Origin: Planomonospora sp. ID82291
GTDB lineage: Bacteria; Actinomycetota; Actinomycetes; Streptosporangiales; Streptosporangiaceae
Assembly (NCBI RefSeq): GCF_015711645.1
Contig: NZ_JABTEX010000003.1
Span: 186,001 to 250,000 of the forward strand
Reading direction: 5' to 3'
DNA: 64,000 nt
Part shown: in pieces, positions 62,808-64,000 of the stretch
Position numbering within the stretch: position 1 is the first letter of the stretch
Layout: each line of letters begins with the position of its first letter
Made by a program: the position numbers and the translations under genes
Notes under the pieces: generated by a model
The model's database searches: none
What the model was told of the DNA's origin: nothing
The model's input: only the letters and a program-made list of their open reading frames with translations

Positions 62808-64000
62808 ATGACCGACAGGCAACGGCGCTCCCTGAACACCCACATGCGGCTGGACGACCTGCTGTCAGAGCTGCGGACGCGGCTCGAGGCGGTCCTGGCC
62901 ACCCGCGACCGGGTGCACGCGCTGCTGGAGGCCGTCGTCTCGGTCGGCAGCGACCTGGACCTGGAGACCGTGCTGCAGCGCATCGTCAGGACCGCCACCA
63001 CCCTCGTCGACGCCGGCTACGGCGCACTGGGCGTGATCGGCGAGGAACGCACCCTGGTGCAGTTCGTCCCGGTCGGCCTCAGCGAGGAGGAGATCGTCCG
63101 CATCGAGCACTGGCCGCACGGCCTGGGCCTGCTCGGGCTGCTCATCGACCAGCCGCAGACCCTGCGGCTGGCCGACATCGGCGACCATCCCGCCTCCTAC
63201 GGCTTCCCGCCCGGCCACCCGCCGATGGGCTCCTTCCTCGGCGTGCCGATCCGGGTGCGCGAGGAGGTGTTCGGCAACCTCTACCTGACCGAGAAACGCG
63301 GCGGCGGGCAGTTCGACGAGGAGGACGAGTCGATCGTCGTCGCGCTGGCCGCCGCGGCGGGCGTGGCCATCGAGAACGCCCGCCTGTACGAGGACACGCG
63401 GCGGCGCGAGACCTGGCTGCAGGCCTCGGCGGAGATCACCACCAGCCTGCTGTCGGGGGCCGAGCCCGCCGACGTGCTGAACCGCATGGCCCAGCGGGCG
63501 CGCGAGATGGCCGGCGCCGACATCGTGGCCGTCATGCTCGCCGACGAGGCCCGCCAGGACCTGCAGGTCGTGCTCGCCGACGGCGAGGCCGCCGGCTCCC
63601 TGATCGGCCGCCACGTGCCCGTCGCCGGCTCCCTGGCCGGCACCGCCCTGCTGCGCGGCGAGCCCGTCATGCTCAACGAGCTCGCCGAGACCGACCTGCT
63701 GACCCTGACCGCCGAGCACCTTTCGGTGGGGCCGGTGGCCGCCGTGCCGCTGGGCGCGGCCGGCGCCGCGCGCGGCGTGCTGAAGCTGGGCAAACGCGCG
63801 GGCCGCGTCCCGTTCAGCCACGCCGACGTGCGCACCCTGCACGCCTTCGCCGGTCAGGCGGCCCTGGCGCTGGAGCTGGCCGAGACCCGCAGGGACGCCG
63901 AACGGCTCGGCCTGCTGGAAGACCGCGACCGCATCGCCCGCGACCTGCACGACGTCGTCATCCAGCGGCTGTTCGCCGTGGCGATGACGCTGATGAGCAC
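62808..64000 (+). CDS. DevS/DosS-like GAF-GAF histidine kinase, 3' end missing
   Basis: About 397 residues visible; the gene runs off the right edge inside the kinase region. Two GAF domains (about 65-200 and 225-365; LVDAGYGALGVIGEE, MGSFLGVPIRVR, FGNLYLTEKRGG) precede the HisKA_3 phospho-acceptor DRIARDLHDVVIQRLFAV. This arrangement is that of DevS/DosS, the haem-binding oxygen/NO/CO sensors of mycobacteria. Whether haem is bound cannot be told. Its partner would be a NarL-type regulator outside the window. Confidence 0.88.
   Translation, partial: MTDRQRRSLNTHMRLDDLLSELRTRLEAVLATRDRVHALLEAVVSVGSDLDLETVLQRIVRTATTLVDAGYGALGVIGEERTLVQFVPVGLSEEEIVRIEHWPHGLGLLGLLIDQPQTLRLADIGDHPASYGFPPGHPPMGSFLGVPIRVREEVFGNLYLTEKRGGGQFDEEDESIVVALAAAAGVAIENARLYEDTRRRETWLQASAEITTSLLSGAEPADVLNRMAQRAREMAGADIVAVMLADEARQDLQVVLADGEAAGSLIGRHVPVAGSLAGTALLRGEPVMLNELAETDLLTLTAEHLSVGPVAAVPLGAAGAARGVLKLGKRAGRVPFSHADVRTLHAFAGQAALALELAETRRDAERLGLLEDRDRIARDLHDVVIQRLFAVAMTLMS

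Overview
The window is very GC-rich, and its dense, often overlapping genes, frequent GTG/TTG starts, TetR/ArsR/MarR regulators, lipoproteins and mycobacterial-type Zur boxes point to a filamentous actinomycete. A Streptosporangiales-like genome is a guess from style only. No rRNA, tRNA or CRISPR was seen.

Layout. 1-26,850 is an ordinary accessory chromosome: a CaiB-type CoA transferase (cut by the left edge), secreted or lipoprotein hydrolases, an erythromycin-esterase-like enzyme, an ISKra4 transposase remnant, methyltransferase, PIG-L deacetylase, DUF305 protein, acetyltransferase/TetR pair, P450, ArsR/SRPBCC pair, flavin oxidoreductase, two SDRs, an OmpA lipoprotein, a two-component system, and a secreted propeller protein followed by a truncated, frameshifted copy of itself.

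26,917-52,560 is the centrepiece: a 13-gene biosynthetic cluster for a yersiniabactin-type thiazoline metallophore. It holds an NRPS (carrier-Cy-A[Cys]-PCP), a hybrid PKS/NRPS (KS-AT-KR-ACP-Cy-TE), a free-standing PCP-Cy-PCP protein, free-standing methyltransferases, a saccharopine-dehydrogenase-like reductase, a complete Opp/Nik-type ABC importer, a CobW-like protein, a small methyltransferase and a CxxC flavoprotein. Three transcription units, two divergent from 31.3 kb and one leftward from 52.6 kb, each begin at a sequence close to the actinobacterial Zur box. The simplest reading is a zinc-starvation-induced zincophore synthesis and uptake locus, related in logic to yersiniabactin and to the Zur-controlled coelibactin cluster but with split modules, an Opp-family importer of the kind used for staphylopine, and no visible starter-acid enzymes.

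53,144-57,413 carries small regulated pairs: TetR with an ABC-F ribosome-protection-type ATPase around a perfect operator, a RibD-like reductase divergent from a MarR regulator, and a 2H phosphoesterase. 57,594-64,000 holds a zinc-finger/coiled-coil protein, a GAF histidine kinase, a NarK-type transporter, a CBS-domain protein, a small four-cysteine secreted protein resembling the tendamistat family, and the start of a DevS/DosS-like sensor kinase cut by the right edge. This last block looks like part of a redox, nitrate or hypoxia response region.

Functions are assigned from motifs read by eye; no database search was run.
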